The notes: generated by a model not told the origin, from the letters alone. DNA of 64,000 bases from Shewanella colwelliana ATCC 39565 (GCF_000518705.1 NZ_JAEC01000007.1:62001-126000); one strand, 5' to 3'; positions 1-9,258 are shown, numbered from the stretch's first letter. Made by a program: numbers and translations.

Positions 1-349
1 TGATTAACTTATGTGCCTTTTCGATAGAACCAGCTTTGTCGAATGAGAGTCTTGCATCTACTTCAGTAGAGATGCGGCCTGGGACAATTTTGAGGATCTC
101 TAAACCGATATTGACGGCGAGCTTGTCGCCTGCATCTTCAATCTGTTGCGCGATATCATCGCTTTGAGATGTTGCCCAAGCAATGGCGTTATCGATAAGG
201 TGGCTGTACTCGGGAATTTGTGCTGCTTTTAGGATAAGTGAAGGGTTAGTTGTTGCATCTTGTGGTTGATAGCGCTTGATGGCTTCGATATCGCCCGTGT
301 CGGCAACAATAGTGGTAATGGATTTGAATTGCTCTAGTGTATTAGCCAT
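1..349 (-). CDS. tal: Transaldolase, N-terminal part (cut by window edge)
   Basis: The first 116 residues of a transaldolase are visible; the rest lies beyond the left edge. Transaldolase moves a dihydroxyacetone unit between sedoheptulose-7-P and glyceraldehyde-3-P in the non-oxidative pentose phosphate pathway (cytoplasm). The protein begins [20 protein letters not shown] and contains the family signature [13 protein letters not shown] near residue 32 and [14 protein letters not shown] near residue 93. The Schiff-base lysine lies outside the window. The ATG at 347-349 is preceded by AAGGATG at a good distance. A single HexR-like half site (ATTACA, 449-454) lies upstream, but no full palindrome was seen. 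In Shewanella, tal is usually followed by pgi, which cannot be checked here. Confidence 0.93.
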   Translation of the reverse strand, partial: MANTLEQFKSITTIVADTGDIEAIKRYQPQDATTNPSLILKAAQIPEYSHLIDNAIAWATSQSDDIAQQIEDAGDKLAVNIGLEILKIVPGRISTEVDARLSFDKAGSIEKAHKLI

Positions 350-562
350 GAAAATTACATCCTTCTTAAGAAGCAGCTTAAGTTATGAAGTTTACTAACG
401 AGTATTAGACGCGATTTTGCTGATATTTCCAACCATGAATGAAAAAAAATTACAGAAAAGTTGCTAAATATCAGTAAAAGTCGAATTTAAAAACGCCATT
501 TAGTTAACTCGTTGGTTTGTATCTAATGGTCTAAGAGTATAACCCTTAAAGTATTACAGTAA

Positions 563-592
563 AAAAAATCGCTGCCAATGCAGCGATTTTTT
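563..592 (-). terminator. Rho-independent terminator after the OmpA-family gene
   Basis: A perfect 12-bp stem (AAAAAATCGCTG / CAGCGATTTTTT) encloses a 6-base loop, with T-runs on both strands. It sits just after the stop codon of the OmpA-family gene. The rest of 350-627 is AT-rich and shows only the leader of tal. Confidence 0.85.
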
Positions 593-627
593 ATTTAGCC
601 TAAGTTTAAGTTGTTAGAGTGCGACAA

Positions 628-1731
628 CTATTTAATTAGTGCTTCTTTGCGTACACCAGTGACATGGGCTTCAATACGACGGTTTGCTTTGTTGGCTTCA
701 GCAGAGCTACCTTCAATAATAGGTTGGGTGATACCGTAACCCTTTGAAGAAACACGATCTTGGCTGATACCATATTTGCTCACTAGGATCTCGGCGACCG
801 CATCGGCACGACGCTCCGAAAGATCCATGTTGTAGTCAGGGTTACCGACATTTGATGCATGGCCAGAGATTAGCACTGTTGAACGTGGATGCTCATTCAT
901 GTAAGCAGCAAGTTTCTCGATGCGCTCATATGACTCCTGCTTAACAACTGAAGAGTTATTAGCAAATAGAATTGAGCCGACATCACGTTGTTCAGTGACC
1001 TCTTTGTACAATGTACAACCGTTGGCATCGACCTGATGGTTTGCAGGGGTATCTGCACACTGATCTTTATCATCGGTGACACCATCATTGTCAGAATCGA
1101 CTGGAATGACTGCTAGTGGTGCAACGACTGCTGCTGGTGCGGAGCTGCCAAAGCGATAGCTAAGCTCTAGACCATAGTAGTTGCTTTCCATCTCTAGGGT
1201 GTTCCACTTATCTTCATCTAAGTTTTCATAGCGACGGTATTTCGCTTGAAGCTTTAGGTTTTCAGTGAAGTTATACCCGATACCTGCACCAACATATGGG
1301 GCTATACCACTGTCGCTGTAATATTCGCTGCCCCACTGCTTGTTATTAGACAGTAGATAGTTCATGGCTCCAGCTTCAGCTGAAAGACTCCAGCGCTCAG
1401 CAAAGGGCCAAAAACCGACAACACCTAGAGTCATGCCTTTGGCACCTGCATCATTAAGTTTGTCGGCATAATCCACCCACTCCGCGCGTCCAAGGTCGCG
1501 GTAACCCAGTTCAACACCAAAATAGTCATTGAATAGGTAACCACCGAAAACGTCCCAGGCATAGGGCTCATCTTCGCCACACACCTTCATGGTCTTCTGA
1601 TCGCAGTTAGGCTCATAGTTATTTAGACCTAAACCACCACCGACATACCAAGGGCTGAGTTCTTGCGCAGCATTCGCTGCAAATGGGAGCATTGAGGTAA
1701 GCAGAATAGCTTTTAAAGTATTATTCATCAT
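628..1731 (-). CDS. OmpA-family outer membrane protein
   Basis: Outer membrane porin-like protein of 367 residues. A signal peptide (MMNNTLKAILLTSMLPFAANA) is followed by an OmpA-type 8-strand beta barrel (about residues 20-200, aromatic-rich strands such as YVGGGLGLNNYEP). Next comes a short thrombospondin type 3 calcium-type repeat (DSDNDGVTDDKDQCADTP, about 215-235). Last is a C-terminal OmpA domain that binds peptidoglycan (GHASNVG and LSERRADAVAEIL, about 290-320). I chose the ATG at 1729-1731 because AAAGGA lies 8 bases before it; a further upstream ATG at 1764 would add 11 residues in front of the signal peptide and is unlikely. It probably anchors the outer membrane to the cell wall. 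It is a single gene with its own terminator. Confidence 0.88.
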   Translation of the reverse strand: MMNNTLKAILLTSMLPFAANAAQELSPWYVGGGLGLNNYEPNCDQKTMKVCGEDEPYAWDVFGGYLFNDYFGVELGYRDLGRAEWVDYADKLNDAGAKGMTLGVVGFWPFAERWSLSAEAGAMNYLLSNNKQWGSEYYSDSGIAPYVGAGIGYNFTENLKLQAKYRRYENLDEDKWNTLEMESNYYGLELSYRFGSSAPAAVVAPLAVIPVDSDNDGVTDDKDQCADTPANHQVDANGCTLYKEVTEQRDVGSILFANNSSVVKQESYERIEKLAAYMNEHPRSTVLISGHASNVGNPDYNMDLSERRADAVAEILVSKYGISQDRVSSKGYGITQPIIEGSSAEANKANRRIEAHVTGVRKEALIK

Positions 1732-1904
1732 TTTCCAAATCCTTTGATTAGTCTCTTCCCTCATGCTGTTTCACTATCTGTAGAAACAAGCCAGCACTTT
1801 GAGGAGGGATCCTTTAGTTTTATCGCTAGCAGCAATATTATCTTATGCTTAGAGTGATAATTCCAATTTTATTAACGAGTTTTTTTCATCTGCTAGTTAT
1901 TTGC

Positions 1905-1937
1905 AATAAAAAAGGCGCTTTCTGATGAAAGCGCCTT
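1905..1937 (-). terminator. Rho-independent terminator after phosphoketolase
   Basis: An 11-bp perfect stem AAGGCGCTTTC / GAAAGCGCCTT with a 4-base loop is followed on the minus strand by TTTTATT. It lies 20 bases beyond the phosphoketolase stop codon. Confidence 0.85.
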
Positions 1938-1956
1938 AAGAAGTACTACTTGTGAC

Positions 1957-4323
1957 TTATCGAGTCCATACCCAGTTTTCGATGTTGCTTGGGTCTACAC
2001 CGTTCGCCTTAATGTAGTTTCTATGGTCTACAAGACGTTGCAACATATCGGTAGTGATACCTACGTGTTGGGTTTCGTCGATAACACCTTGTTGGAATAG
2101 CTTGTAAGCCATGTCGATAACGAGGTGGTAGCGAGAAGTACCATTACGAACACCCATATCAAATGGTGTAGTCGTTGAACCTTCCTCTTCGTAGCCTTTG
2201 ATGCGGAATCTATGGCTGCCTTTATAATCAAATACCAGTTTCTTGATGGTATTTGGATAACCGTGATAGTTAAACACGACACCTTTATCGGCAGTAAATA
2301 CTTCATCCATCAACCATGGCTTGCTTTGGAACTCTAAGCTACCTAAGCCGCTGCTGGTTAATTCAGTTACGCTCACAAAACGGATACGTACTTTTGGTAG
2401 TAATTCTCTGATTAGAACCAGTGATGCCATCGACTCTTGGGTTACGTAATCACCACAACCTACTAGTACAACATCAGGGTTTTCATCTGAGGCAAAGTCC
2501 CAAACCATTACACCATCTTTAGCTTGTTGACGTGCTTCATCAAGTGTCAACCACTGTGGTAGCTCTTTTTTACCTGCGACTAAGATGTTGAGTTTGTCAC
2601 GGTCTTCATAAGCACGCTCGGTGTAAACCAGTGTGCTGTTACCATCAGCAGGAAGATACGCTGAAATGATCTTAGGGTGTTTCTCTAGCATCGCGCCCAA
2701 GAATGATGGGTTCTGATGTGAGTAGCCATTGTGATCTTGGCGCTCAAGTAGCGACGATAGTACAACGTTACACGCAGGTACTGGCTTACGGAAATGTACG
2801 CCTTGGCTCGCATAGACATACTTACAGTACTGGTCAGCCATTGATGAAACCACTTGCGAGAATGCTTCGTAAGTTGGGAACATTGCATGACGACCCGTTA
2901 CTGTGTAACCGTGAAGCATACCGAATAGCAGGTTCTCAGAAAGCAATTCAATGACGCGGCCATCGCGAGACATATCTTCGTCCCAGCTCTCGATAGGCCA
3001 TTGCCATGCACGATCTGTTTCTTCAAATACGGCTTGAAGCTGATTTGAATACGTTTCATCAGGGCAGAATATACGTAGGTTACGCTGATCACGGTTGAGT
3101 TTCATCGCATCGCGCATCCACTCACCCATCTTGTACATAGATTGACCACGTTGACCACGAGGTGTTTCTGCACCGTAAGCGAGCTTTTCTAGATCAGGTT
3201 GTGCTAGGGCACGAACGACTTCTCCGCCGTAGCTTAACTTTTGACGACCACAGGTTAGCTCTTTTGGTGGGAGTAGTGACTGAATATCTTCATCGAAAAT
3301 CAGCTCACCCTTATCATTCATGCTATAAAGTTCGTCGAACTTGTAGCTGGCTAGCCAAGTGTCTAATGCGGCAAGGTGACCTTTATCAGTTGCACACTTA
3401 TTAACAATAACTTGGTGTGATTCACAGTTGCCTTCAAGCTTCTTGCCATCGAATTCAGCTGTACCTGTCCAACCTTTGGCGGTACGCATAAGAATAACAG
3501 GCCAGCGTGGCTTAACAACGTCTTCACCTGCACGAGCACGAGTTTGGATATCGTTAATCATTTCATATGATTTATCCATAGCCGCTGTCATTTGCACGTA
3601 TACGTCTTCTTCAAGCTCATCATCTACGATGATTGGGAAGTAGCCTAGACCTCTAAATTCAAGGTCTAACTCTTCGTGGCTCATTCTACCCATACGTGTT
3701 GGGCCAGAGATTTTATAACCGTTAATATGAACAATCGGCAGTACAGCACCATTGTTTTTAGGAGAAACTAAGCGGTTAGCATACCAAGAAGCGGCTAATG
3801 GACCGGTTTCTGACTCACCATCACCAATTAGACATGCAGCGATAAGATCTGGGTTATCAAGTACAGCACCCCACGCAACTGAAAGTGAATAACCTAATTC
3901 ACCACCCTCTAGAATTTGACCAGGAGCTTCAGGGTTTGCGTGTGAAGGATAACCATATGCCGCAGAAAACTTCTGACAGATATCAGTAATACCATCTTCG
4001 TTATAAGGAATAATGTCTGGGTAGTAGTGGCTTAAAGAGCCTTCCATGAAGAGGTTAGCTTGTACTGCTGGGAATCCGTGGCCTGGGCCGACTAGGTAAA
4101 CGAAAGAACGATTGTGCTTTTTAATTAGACGGTTAACGTTAGCGTAGACAAAGTTGATACCGGGGCAGGTACCCCAGTGCCCAAGCAGTCTAGGCTTAAT
4201 ATCGCTATGTTCTAAAGGTCGCTTGTAAAGCACGTTTTTTTTCAAGTAAATTTGTGACGTCGCTAAGAAGTTAGTGGCTCTAACAAATTTCTTTAATGCG
4301 CCGATCTCTTGCTGTTGTGACAT
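1957..4323 (-). CDS. xfp: Phosphoketolase (xylulose-5-P / fructose-6-P)
   Basis: Thiamine diphosphate enzyme that splits xylulose-5-phosphate or fructose-6-phosphate with phosphate to give acetyl phosphate and a shorter sugar phosphate. At 788 residues it is full length for the family. Visible signatures are LLGHWGTCPG near residue 46, GPGHGFPA, EGGELGYSLSVAWGA, the TPP-binding stretch GDGESETGPLAASW, and YSHQNPSFLG in the C-terminal half. The ATG at 4321-4323 (MSQQQEIG) follows GGGG by 6 bases; an in-frame ATG 12 bases upstream (4335) has no Shine-Dalgarno sequence. The gene is divergent from the alanine symporter. A perfect HexR-type palindrome lies 58 bases upstream, which fits control together with central sugar metabolism. 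Confidence 0.95.
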   Translation of the reverse strand: MSQQQEIGALKKFVRATNFLATSQIYLKKNVLYKRPLEHSDIKPRLLGHWGTCPGINFVYANVNRLIKKHNRSFVYLVGPGHGFPAVQANLFMEGSLSHYYPDIIPYNEDGITDICQKFSAAYGYPSHANPEAPGQILEGGELGYSLSVAWGAVLDNPDLIAACLIGDGESETGPLAASWYANRLVSPKNNGAVLPIVHINGYKISGPTRMGRMSHEELDLEFRGLGYFPIIVDDELEEDVYVQMTAAMDKSYEMINDIQTRARAGEDVVKPRWPVILMRTAKGWTGTAEFDGKKLEGNCESHQVIVNKCATDKGHLAALDTWLASYKFDELYSMNDKGELIFDEDIQSLLPPKELTCGRQKLSYGGEVVRALAQPDLEKLAYGAETPRGQRGQSMYKMGEWMRDAMKLNRDQRNLRIFCPDETYSNQLQAVFEETDRAWQWPIESWDEDMSRDGRVIELLSENLLFGMLHGYTVTGRHAMFPTYEAFSQVVSSMADQYCKYVYASQGVHFRKPVPACNVVLSSLLERQDHNGYSHQNPSFLGAMLEKHPKIISAYLPADGNSTLVYTERAYEDRDKLNILVAGKKELPQWLTLDEARQQAKDGVMVWDFASDENPDVVLVGCGDYVTQESMASLVLIRELLPKVRIRFVSVTELTSSGLGSLEFQSKPWLMDEVFTADKGVVFNYHGYPNTIKKLVFDYKGSHRFRIKGYEEEGSTTTPFDMGVRNGTSRYHLVIDMAYKLFQQGVIDETQHVGITTDMLQRLVDHRNYIKANGVDPSNIENWVWTR

Positions 4324-4381
4324 AAATAACCCCATTTATAGTAAGCAAAAAGTTAATCAAAGCTCATGTGGTGCACTATAT

Positions 4382-4398
4382 TTGTAATTTTATTACAA
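4382..4398. promoter_or_regulatory. Putative HexR operator upstream of xfp
   Basis: TTGTAATTTTATTACAA is a perfect 7+3+7 palindrome; the symmetry extends one base further on each side. It matches the known Shewanella HexR motif TGTAATwwwATTACA. HexR is an RpiR-family, KDPG-responsive regulator of central carbon genes. The site is 58 bases upstream of the xfp start and about 350 bases from the symporter start. The match is seen in the sequence; regulation of xfp by HexR is an inference. Confidence 0.7.
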
Positions 4399-4542
4399 AA
4401 ATGTGTCCCACATCTTACTTTTTGAAAGTCGTTAATTTAGATTTGTGTTAACTTTTTGGTCGTAAAATCTCTGTTACCAGTGTTAATACAGTAGCTTATT
4501 TTTGTTTTTGTGCGTGATGCTAGTGTCATGTAAATGGGTAAT

Positions 4543-4558
4543 TGTGATCTGTATCACG
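4543..4558. promoter_or_regulatory. Putative CRP site upstream of alanine symporter
   Basis: TGTGATCTGTATCACG matches the CRP consensus TGTGA-N6-TCACA with one mismatch. It lies about 190 bases upstream of the symporter ATG and on the far side of the HexR-type site from xfp. Confidence 0.55.
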
Positions 4559-4748
4559 CTGACTATTTTTAATGCTATGCTATTTTGGCGTGTCGAGTGC
4601 GGCAGGCATCTTGTTTTGGCAAGGTGAAGGATAATTCGAAAAGAAAAATCTGCTGACATTCTTGGATCAAATTAGGAAGGAATTTAAATACAGACCGTTT
4701 CATATCAGTAAGCTTGATGTGAAGTCGTCACGGGGATTAGAGAGTACT

Positions 4749-6227
4749 ATGTTGGAATCGTTATTAAGCTTGGTCGAGTCGACCGTTAACACATTAAACG
4801 GCATGTTATGGGGTAGTGTGCTGATCTATGTGTTAGTTGCAGCCGGTGTGTTATTTACAATACGCCTAGGCTTTATTCAGTTACGCATGTTTGGACATGG
4901 CGCAAAACTGGTTATTCAAGGCCGCGAAAAAATTGATGGCATATCATCATTTCAGGTTTTTTGTACATCTATGGCGGCGCGAGTTGGTACGGGAAACATG
5001 GCAGGTGTTGCTGTTGCGATAACTGTGGGTGGTGCTGGTGCTATTTTTTGGATGTGGTTAATTGCACTACTTGGTATGGCAACCGCTTTCATTGAGTCGA
5101 CTTTAGCGCAAGTATACAAGGTTAAAGACAGCGAAGGTCAATACCGTGGAGGCCCTGCATACTACATGGAGCGAGGTTTAGGTAAGCGTTGGATGGGGAC
5201 AGTGTTCTCTATCTTACTCATTATCGCATTTGGCTTTGCTTTCAATGCAGCGCAAGCCAATACCATGACAGATGCGCTGAATAATGCGTTCGGTTTAGAT
5301 AAAACCATTGTCGGACTGATCATTGTGGCAGCAGCGGCATACATCATTACTGGTGGGTTGAAAAAAGTTGCTAAAGCATCTGAATTAATTGTGCCAGTTA
5401 TGGCAGTTGCTTACTTAGCCATTGCACTGGTTGTTTTGGTGATGAATATCGAGCAAGTACCCAGCGCACTAGCCTTGATAGTAAAAAGTGCGTTTGGTTG
5501 GGAAGAAGCTGCCGGTGGTGCCATGGGGGCTATGATGGCGGGCATTGCACGTGGCTTGTTCTCTAACGAAGCGGGCATGGGTAGTGCTGCCAATATTGCT
5601 GCATCGGCGACACCAAACCCTAATCATCCGGCATCGCAAGGTTTTGTACAGATGATAGGTGTATTCGTTGATACCTTGGTTATCTGTAGTGCATCGGCGG
5701 CTATTATTTTGTTATCAGGCGTACTAGATAACCCTGGCGATCAAAAAGGAATTGGGCTATTACAGCTAGCATTGACCAATGAGATGGGGAGTTGGGCTGC
5801 CTATTTTGTGGCATTTGCTATTATCTTGTTCTGTTTCTCGTCGATTATTGCCAGCTATAGCTATGCTGAAAGCAATGTGATGTTTTTGACTAAGAGCAAA
5901 AAGGCACTTTATGTATTCCGTGGACTTGTTCTTGGGATGGTGATGGCAGGCTCTGTTGCATCGTTGCAGTTAGTATGGAACTTTGCTGATGTGTCTATGG
6001 GAATGATGGCACTAGTTAACATTGCTGCGATTGTGATGCTCTCTAAGGTAGCCTTTGCTGTGATAAAAGATTACGAACGTCAGGTAAAAGCTGGCATGAC
6101 ACCTACATTTGATTCGTCTAAGTTTCCTGAAATTGATGGTTTAGAAGGTGGTATCTGGAAAGGTAAACACACCCCTACAGTGTTGACTAATGAGCCGACT
6201 AAACCAGGCGCAGTGCCAGAAGTTTAG
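4749..6227 (+). CDS. Sodium:alanine symporter (AGCS family)
   Basis: Inner membrane Na+-coupled symporter for alanine or glycine, 492 residues, about ten to eleven membrane segments. Family features are the TRxGxxQLRxF-type segment (IRLGFIQLRMF), AARVGTGNMAGVAVA, WLIALLGMATAFIESTLAQVYK, GGPAYYMERGLG and GLFSNEAGMGSAANIAASA. I chose the ATG at 4749 (MLESLLSLVEST); the frame stays open to a TTG at 4662, but those extra 29 residues are charged and do not resemble the family. GAGAG lies 6 bases before the ATG. The gene stands alone behind a CRP-type site and is followed by a terminator about 100 bases downstream. Confidence 0.92.
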   Translation: MLESLLSLVESTVNTLNGMLWGSVLIYVLVAAGVLFTIRLGFIQLRMFGHGAKLVIQGREKIDGISSFQVFCTSMAARVGTGNMAGVAVAITVGGAGAIFWMWLIALLGMATAFIESTLAQVYKVKDSEGQYRGGPAYYMERGLGKRWMGTVFSILLIIAFGFAFNAAQANTMTDALNNAFGLDKTIVGLIIVAAAAYIITGGLKKVAKASELIVPVMAVAYLAIALVVLVMNIEQVPSALALIVKSAFGWEEAAGGAMGAMMAGIARGLFSNEAGMGSAANIAASATPNPNHPASQGFVQMIGVFVDTLVICSASAAIILLSGVLDNPGDQKGIGLLQLALTNEMGSWAAYFVAFAIILFCFSSIIASYSYAESNVMFLTKSKKALYVFRGLVLGMVMAGSVASLQLVWNFADVSMGMMALVNIAAIVMLSKVAFAVIKDYERQVKAGMTPTFDSSKFPEIDGLEGGIWKGKHTPTVLTNEPTKPGAVPEV

Positions 6228-6328
6228 GCGAAAGTGGGGTTGGGTTAACTCGAGGCTGTTTATTTTTTTGAATAGAAAAGTTAAGTTCGCAAGATAAACA
6301 GAATCGAGTAATTGAATTAGCACTATCT

Positions 6329-6360
6329 AAAAAACCACGCTGTTTATGCGTGGTTTTTTT
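6329..6360 (+). terminator. Rho-independent terminator between symporter and yaaA
   Basis: The stem AAAAAACCACGC / GCGTGGTTTTTT encloses a 7-base loop and ends in a T-run. Confidence 0.85.
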
Positions 6361-6416
6361 ATGGAACCATTAGTATCATAGGTCGCAATTAGGTTGTATT
6401 TAATCAAGGAAAACGG

Positions 6417-7190
6417 ATGCTTATTTTAGTCTCTCCAGCTAAAACGCTAGATTATGATAGTCCTGCAAGTACCCAAGCGTATACAGTGCCGGATCTGCTG
6501 CAACATAGCCAAGAGCTTATTGGGGTTTGCCGTGAGCTCACGCCCGCCGATATCGCATCATTGATGAAGGTGAGTGACAAGATTGCAGGGCTGAATGCTG
6601 CTCGGTTTGCATCGTGGCAACCTGACTTCACCTTAAATAACGCCAAACAAGCCTTGTTTGCGTTTCGTGGCGATGTGTATACAGGATTAGATGCAGATAA
6701 TTTATCGCCTGAGAGCCTGGCACGGGCGCAAAATCAGCTGCGAATATTATCAGGTCTCTATGGTTTATTGCGCCCGCTTGATCTCATGCAAGCTTATCGG
6801 TTGGAGATGGGGACGCGTTTGGCAAATCCTCGGGGAAGTAATCTGTATCAGTTTTGGGGAGACATTGTTACAGAGCAAGTAAACAGTGCGTTGGCTGAAC
6901 AAGGTGATGAGATTATCGTTAACCTTGCGTCTAATGAGTATTTTAAAGCGGTTAAACCTAAATTACTCAAAGGTCAGCTTATCACGCCCGTATTCAAGGA
7001 TAAGAAAAATGGTCAGTATAAAGTGATTAGTTTTTTTGCCAAAAAAGCGCGCGGTATGATGGTTCGCTACATGCTTGATAATGAAGTTAATAGCATAGAA
7101 CAGCTGATCAAGTTCGATGTTGCGGGTTATTACTATAGCGACACTGAATCGAGCTCCAATGAACCCGTGTTTTTGCGAGAAGAGCAATAG
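6417..7190 (+). CDS. yaaA: Peroxide stress protein YaaA (DUF328)
   Basis: Cytoplasmic protein of 257 residues, the normal family length. In E. coli, YaaA limits free intracellular iron during peroxide stress and binds DNA; the exact chemistry is not settled. It begins [16 protein letters not shown] and carries the conserved stretches [31 protein letters not shown] and [13 protein letters not shown]. The ATG at 6417 follows CAAGGAAAACGG. It is a single gene that converges on the M28 peptidase gene through a shared terminator. Confidence 0.94.
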   Translation: MLILVSPAKTLDYDSPASTQAYTVPDLLQHSQELIGVCRELTPADIASLMKVSDKIAGLNAARFASWQPDFTLNNAKQALFAFRGDVYTGLDADNLSPESLARAQNQLRILSGLYGLLRPLDLMQAYRLEMGTRLANPRGSNLYQFWGDIVTEQVNSALAEQGDEIIVNLASNEYFKAVKPKLLKGQLITPVFKDKKNGQYKVISFFAKKARGMMVRYMLDNEVNSIEQLIKFDVAGYYYSDTESSSNEPVFLREEQ

Positions 7191-7232
7191 CATATTTGGT
7201 CATGAGTGACTGAGTTTATTCAGTTATAGGTC

Positions 7233-7266
7233 AATAAAAAAGCAGCCAATAGGCTGCTTTTTTATT
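7233..7266. terminator. Bidirectional terminator between yaaA and the M28 peptidase
   Basis: A perfect stem AATAAAAAAGCAGCC with its complement around the loop AATA has T-runs on both strands between converging genes. Confidence 0.88.
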
Positions 7267-7273
7267 GAATCGA

Positions 7274-8683
7274 TTAGTCTGTTTCGGGCTCGGGTAACGG
7301 CCTTAGTTCAATGTTGGATTGTGCCATCAAATAGGCAAATTGCGCATAAGCCGCTACATTCTGCGCGAGCGCTTTAGGATCAATTTTATCTAGGGTGTCA
7401 TTAGGCGTGTGATGATAATCAAAGTAGTCGGTACCATCTTGGCGAAGTGATGCTACAGGCACACCATAGCTTGGCAACATTGATACATCAGGGCCTCCTG
7501 AGGCGGTGTTAGTGCCGGCGGCGACGCCATTGGCTGCCATGCTTGCAGTTAATGTTTGTATGTCCTTAAAGGCATCGTCAGCGACTTTAAAGTCTATTTG
7601 ATAAATAGGCCCTGCACCGAAATCGGATTCTGCTGCTATGTAGTGATTGCTCAACTCTGCTTGATGGGCTTTAGCGTAAGTTTTTCCACCAACGAGCCCC
7701 ACCTCTTCTGCTGCATAAAGCACCACTCTAATGGTTCTCGCTGGTTTTTGAGGCAGCTGAGAAATAAGGTGGCCTGCTGCGGTCACTATCGCCACTCCCG
7801 CGCCATAGTCAATGGCTCCAGTGCCCTCATCCCACGAGTCCAGATGGGCTCCAATCAGCACAATTTCATCTGGTTTGCTGCTACCCGTCACCTCTCCAAT
7901 CACATTATAAGAGGTGGCATAGCCTTTGTTCTGTGGTGACATGTTCAGGTTAAGAACAACATCTGGATTGCGCTTTAACATTAATGTCAGCAAGTCGGCG
8001 TCAGGGTTTGACATTGCGGCCGCAGGGATTTTAGGTATGCCATCTTGATAGCGCATCATTCCTGTATGCGCCATTCTGTCATGATCGGTACCAATTGATC
8101 TTATCACAATGGCAATCGCGCCTTTTTCAGCGGCTGCCACCGCACCTTTAGAGCGTCCACCGACAGTCATGCCATAACCTTTACCGGTTTTAAAGCGTGG
8201 TGTGATGTGATCAATGAAGACAATCTTCCCTTCTACATCATCGGGGGTTGCTTGCTTGAGCTCTGCTAACGTTGCAAACCTAATGATTGGCGCACTAATG
8301 CCTTGTTCAGGGGTCCCAACACTCCCACCTAAGGCTGTAATAACTATGGGTTGAGGATACGGTGATACAACGGCTGCTTTAGCTTCGCCACGCAGCCATA
8401 CAGGAACTTGGACTGGTTCTTTGTAGACTTTATCAAAGCCTAGGCTGGACAGTTTTTCCTCGGCCCATTGCACGGCAATTAAATCTTGTGCACTGCCAGG
8501 CAGTCTTGGGCCTACTTCAACGGTTAATGACTCAACGATATCGTATGCTAACGGTGAACTGAGTGCTTTTTGCTGCAATTGTGCACTAACACCTTGATTT
8601 CGGTCTGTGGTAGGGGTGTGCTGGCAACCAATTATGGCCGCAAAAATGATGCTGCTAAGAAGGATAAGAGGGGAGCTTTTCAT
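7274..8683 (-). CDS. M28 family zinc peptidase, predicted lipoprotein
   Basis: Predicted secreted metallopeptidase of 469 residues with a lipoprotein signal (lipobox AIIGC, Cys20). A protease-associated (PA) domain occupies about residues 110-240 and an M28 catalytic domain about 260-460. Zinc-site elements are AHLDSWDEG (His, Asp), AEEVGLVGG (catalytic Glu pair), ESDFGAGPIY (Asp) and DYHHTPNDT (last His). The usual DDGAG segment reads DYGAG here. The architecture resembles carboxypeptidase Q-like and Ap1-type aminopeptidases; the substrate is unknown. The ATG is preceded by AAGGAAAC. It is a single gene sharing its terminator with yaaA. Confidence 0.88.
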   Translation of the reverse strand: MKSSPLILLSSIIFAAIIGCQHTPTTDRNQGVSAQLQQKALSSPLAYDIVESLTVEVGPRLPGSAQDLIAVQWAEEKLSSLGFDKVYKEPVQVPVWLRGEAKAAVVSPYPQPIVITALGGSVGTPEQGISAPIIRFATLAELKQATPDDVEGKIVFIDHITPRFKTGKGYGMTVGGRSKGAVAAAEKGAIAIVIRSIGTDHDRMAHTGMMRYQDGIPKIPAAAMSNPDADLLTLMLKRNPDVVLNLNMSPQNKGYATSYNVIGEVTGSSKPDEIVLIGAHLDSWDEGTGAIDYGAGVAIVTAAGHLISQLPQKPARTIRVVLYAAEEVGLVGGKTYAKAHQAELSNHYIAAESDFGAGPIYQIDFKVADDAFKDIQTLTASMAANGVAAGTNTASGGPDVSMLPSYGVPVASLRQDGTDYFDYHHTPNDTLDKIDPKALAQNVAAYAQFAYLMAQSNIELRPLPEPETD

Positions 8684-8818
8684 GAGTTTCCTTTATTTTT
8701 ATTACGTATGTCCCATTTTTTAAAACAATCTAGCAAAAAGTGTGCTTTATGTCCCGACTATATCTTTAAGTCAACGCTATATTAGTGCCGGGGTTTGTTT
8801 TAGGAGAAATTGCTCGTA

Positions 8819-9115
8819 ATGAATATAGAATTAATGCAGCAACGAGCAGACAATGCTGTTGTGTTGCTAAAGGCTTTGGCGAATGAACGCCGACTGTTTA
8901 TCTTGTGTTACCTTCTTAGTGAAGGCGAGATGTGTGTCGGTGAGATGAATAAAAAACTAGGGTTGAGCCAGTCTGCGCTGTCACAGCACTTAGCGTGGTT
9001 AAGAAAAGATAATTTAGTTGAGACTCGTAAAGAAGCTCAGACAGTATTTTACTCGCTTAAGAGTAAAGAGGTGTCTGAGATCATCAAGTTACTTAACACT
9101 ATCTATTGCCACTAA
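8819..9115 (+). CDS. ArsR/SmtB-type regulator, HlyU-like
   Basis: Winged-helix DNA-binding protein of 98 residues. The core LLKALANERRLFILCYLL ... LSQSALSQHLAWLRKDNLVETRKEAQTVFYSL is very close to Vibrio HlyU, which relieves H-NS silencing of virulence genes and senses redox state through two cysteines. Cysteines are present in ILCYLL, EMCVGE and at the C-terminal IYCH. The target here is unknown. AGGAG sits 12 bases before the ATG at 8819; an in-frame TTG at 8810 sits only 3 bases after it, so the start is not certain. It is divergent from the M28 peptidase and has its own terminator. Confidence 0.87.
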   Translation: MNIELMQQRADNAVVLLKALANERRLFILCYLLSEGEMCVGEMNKKLGLSQSALSQHLAWLRKDNLVETRKEAQTVFYSLKSKEVSEIIKLLNTIYCH

Positions 9116-9134
9116 TTGATCTAGTGGTTAAGTG

Positions 9135-9168
9135 AAAACTGGTAGGGCTTAGGCTCTATCAGTTTTTT
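9135..9168 (+). terminator. Rho-independent terminator after the HlyU-like gene
   Basis: A stem of about 12 bp (AACTGGTAGGGC with its partner, including G-U pairs) has a 4-base loop and ends in seven Ts. Confidence 0.8.
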
Positions 9169-9258
9169 TGTGCCTGAAGTTTGCCGGATATTGCGGCCAT
9201 AGGTTGCTAAGCTTGAAGAGAAAACTAAAGCGGCGTTAGCTTTGGGCGAATTTTGGAC

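Larger units (their letters stand above)
4324..4748. other. Intergenic region between divergent xfp and Na+:alanine symporter genes
   Basis: About 425 bases, AT-rich, with no convincing gene. It holds a HexR-type palindrome near xfp and a CRP-type palindrome nearer the symporter, both listed separately. An imperfect dyad GTTAA-N12-TTAAC at 4431-4452 is also present, with no known match. Confidence 0.6.

Noticed and set aside
353-454. HexR site before tal
   Set aside because: Only isolated ATTACA half sites are present; no second arm at the right spacing was found.
2061-3643. Several open frames of 60-80 codons overlapping phosphoketolase in other frames
   Set aside because: They have no ribosome sites, do not resemble proteins, and are explained by codon bias of the real gene.
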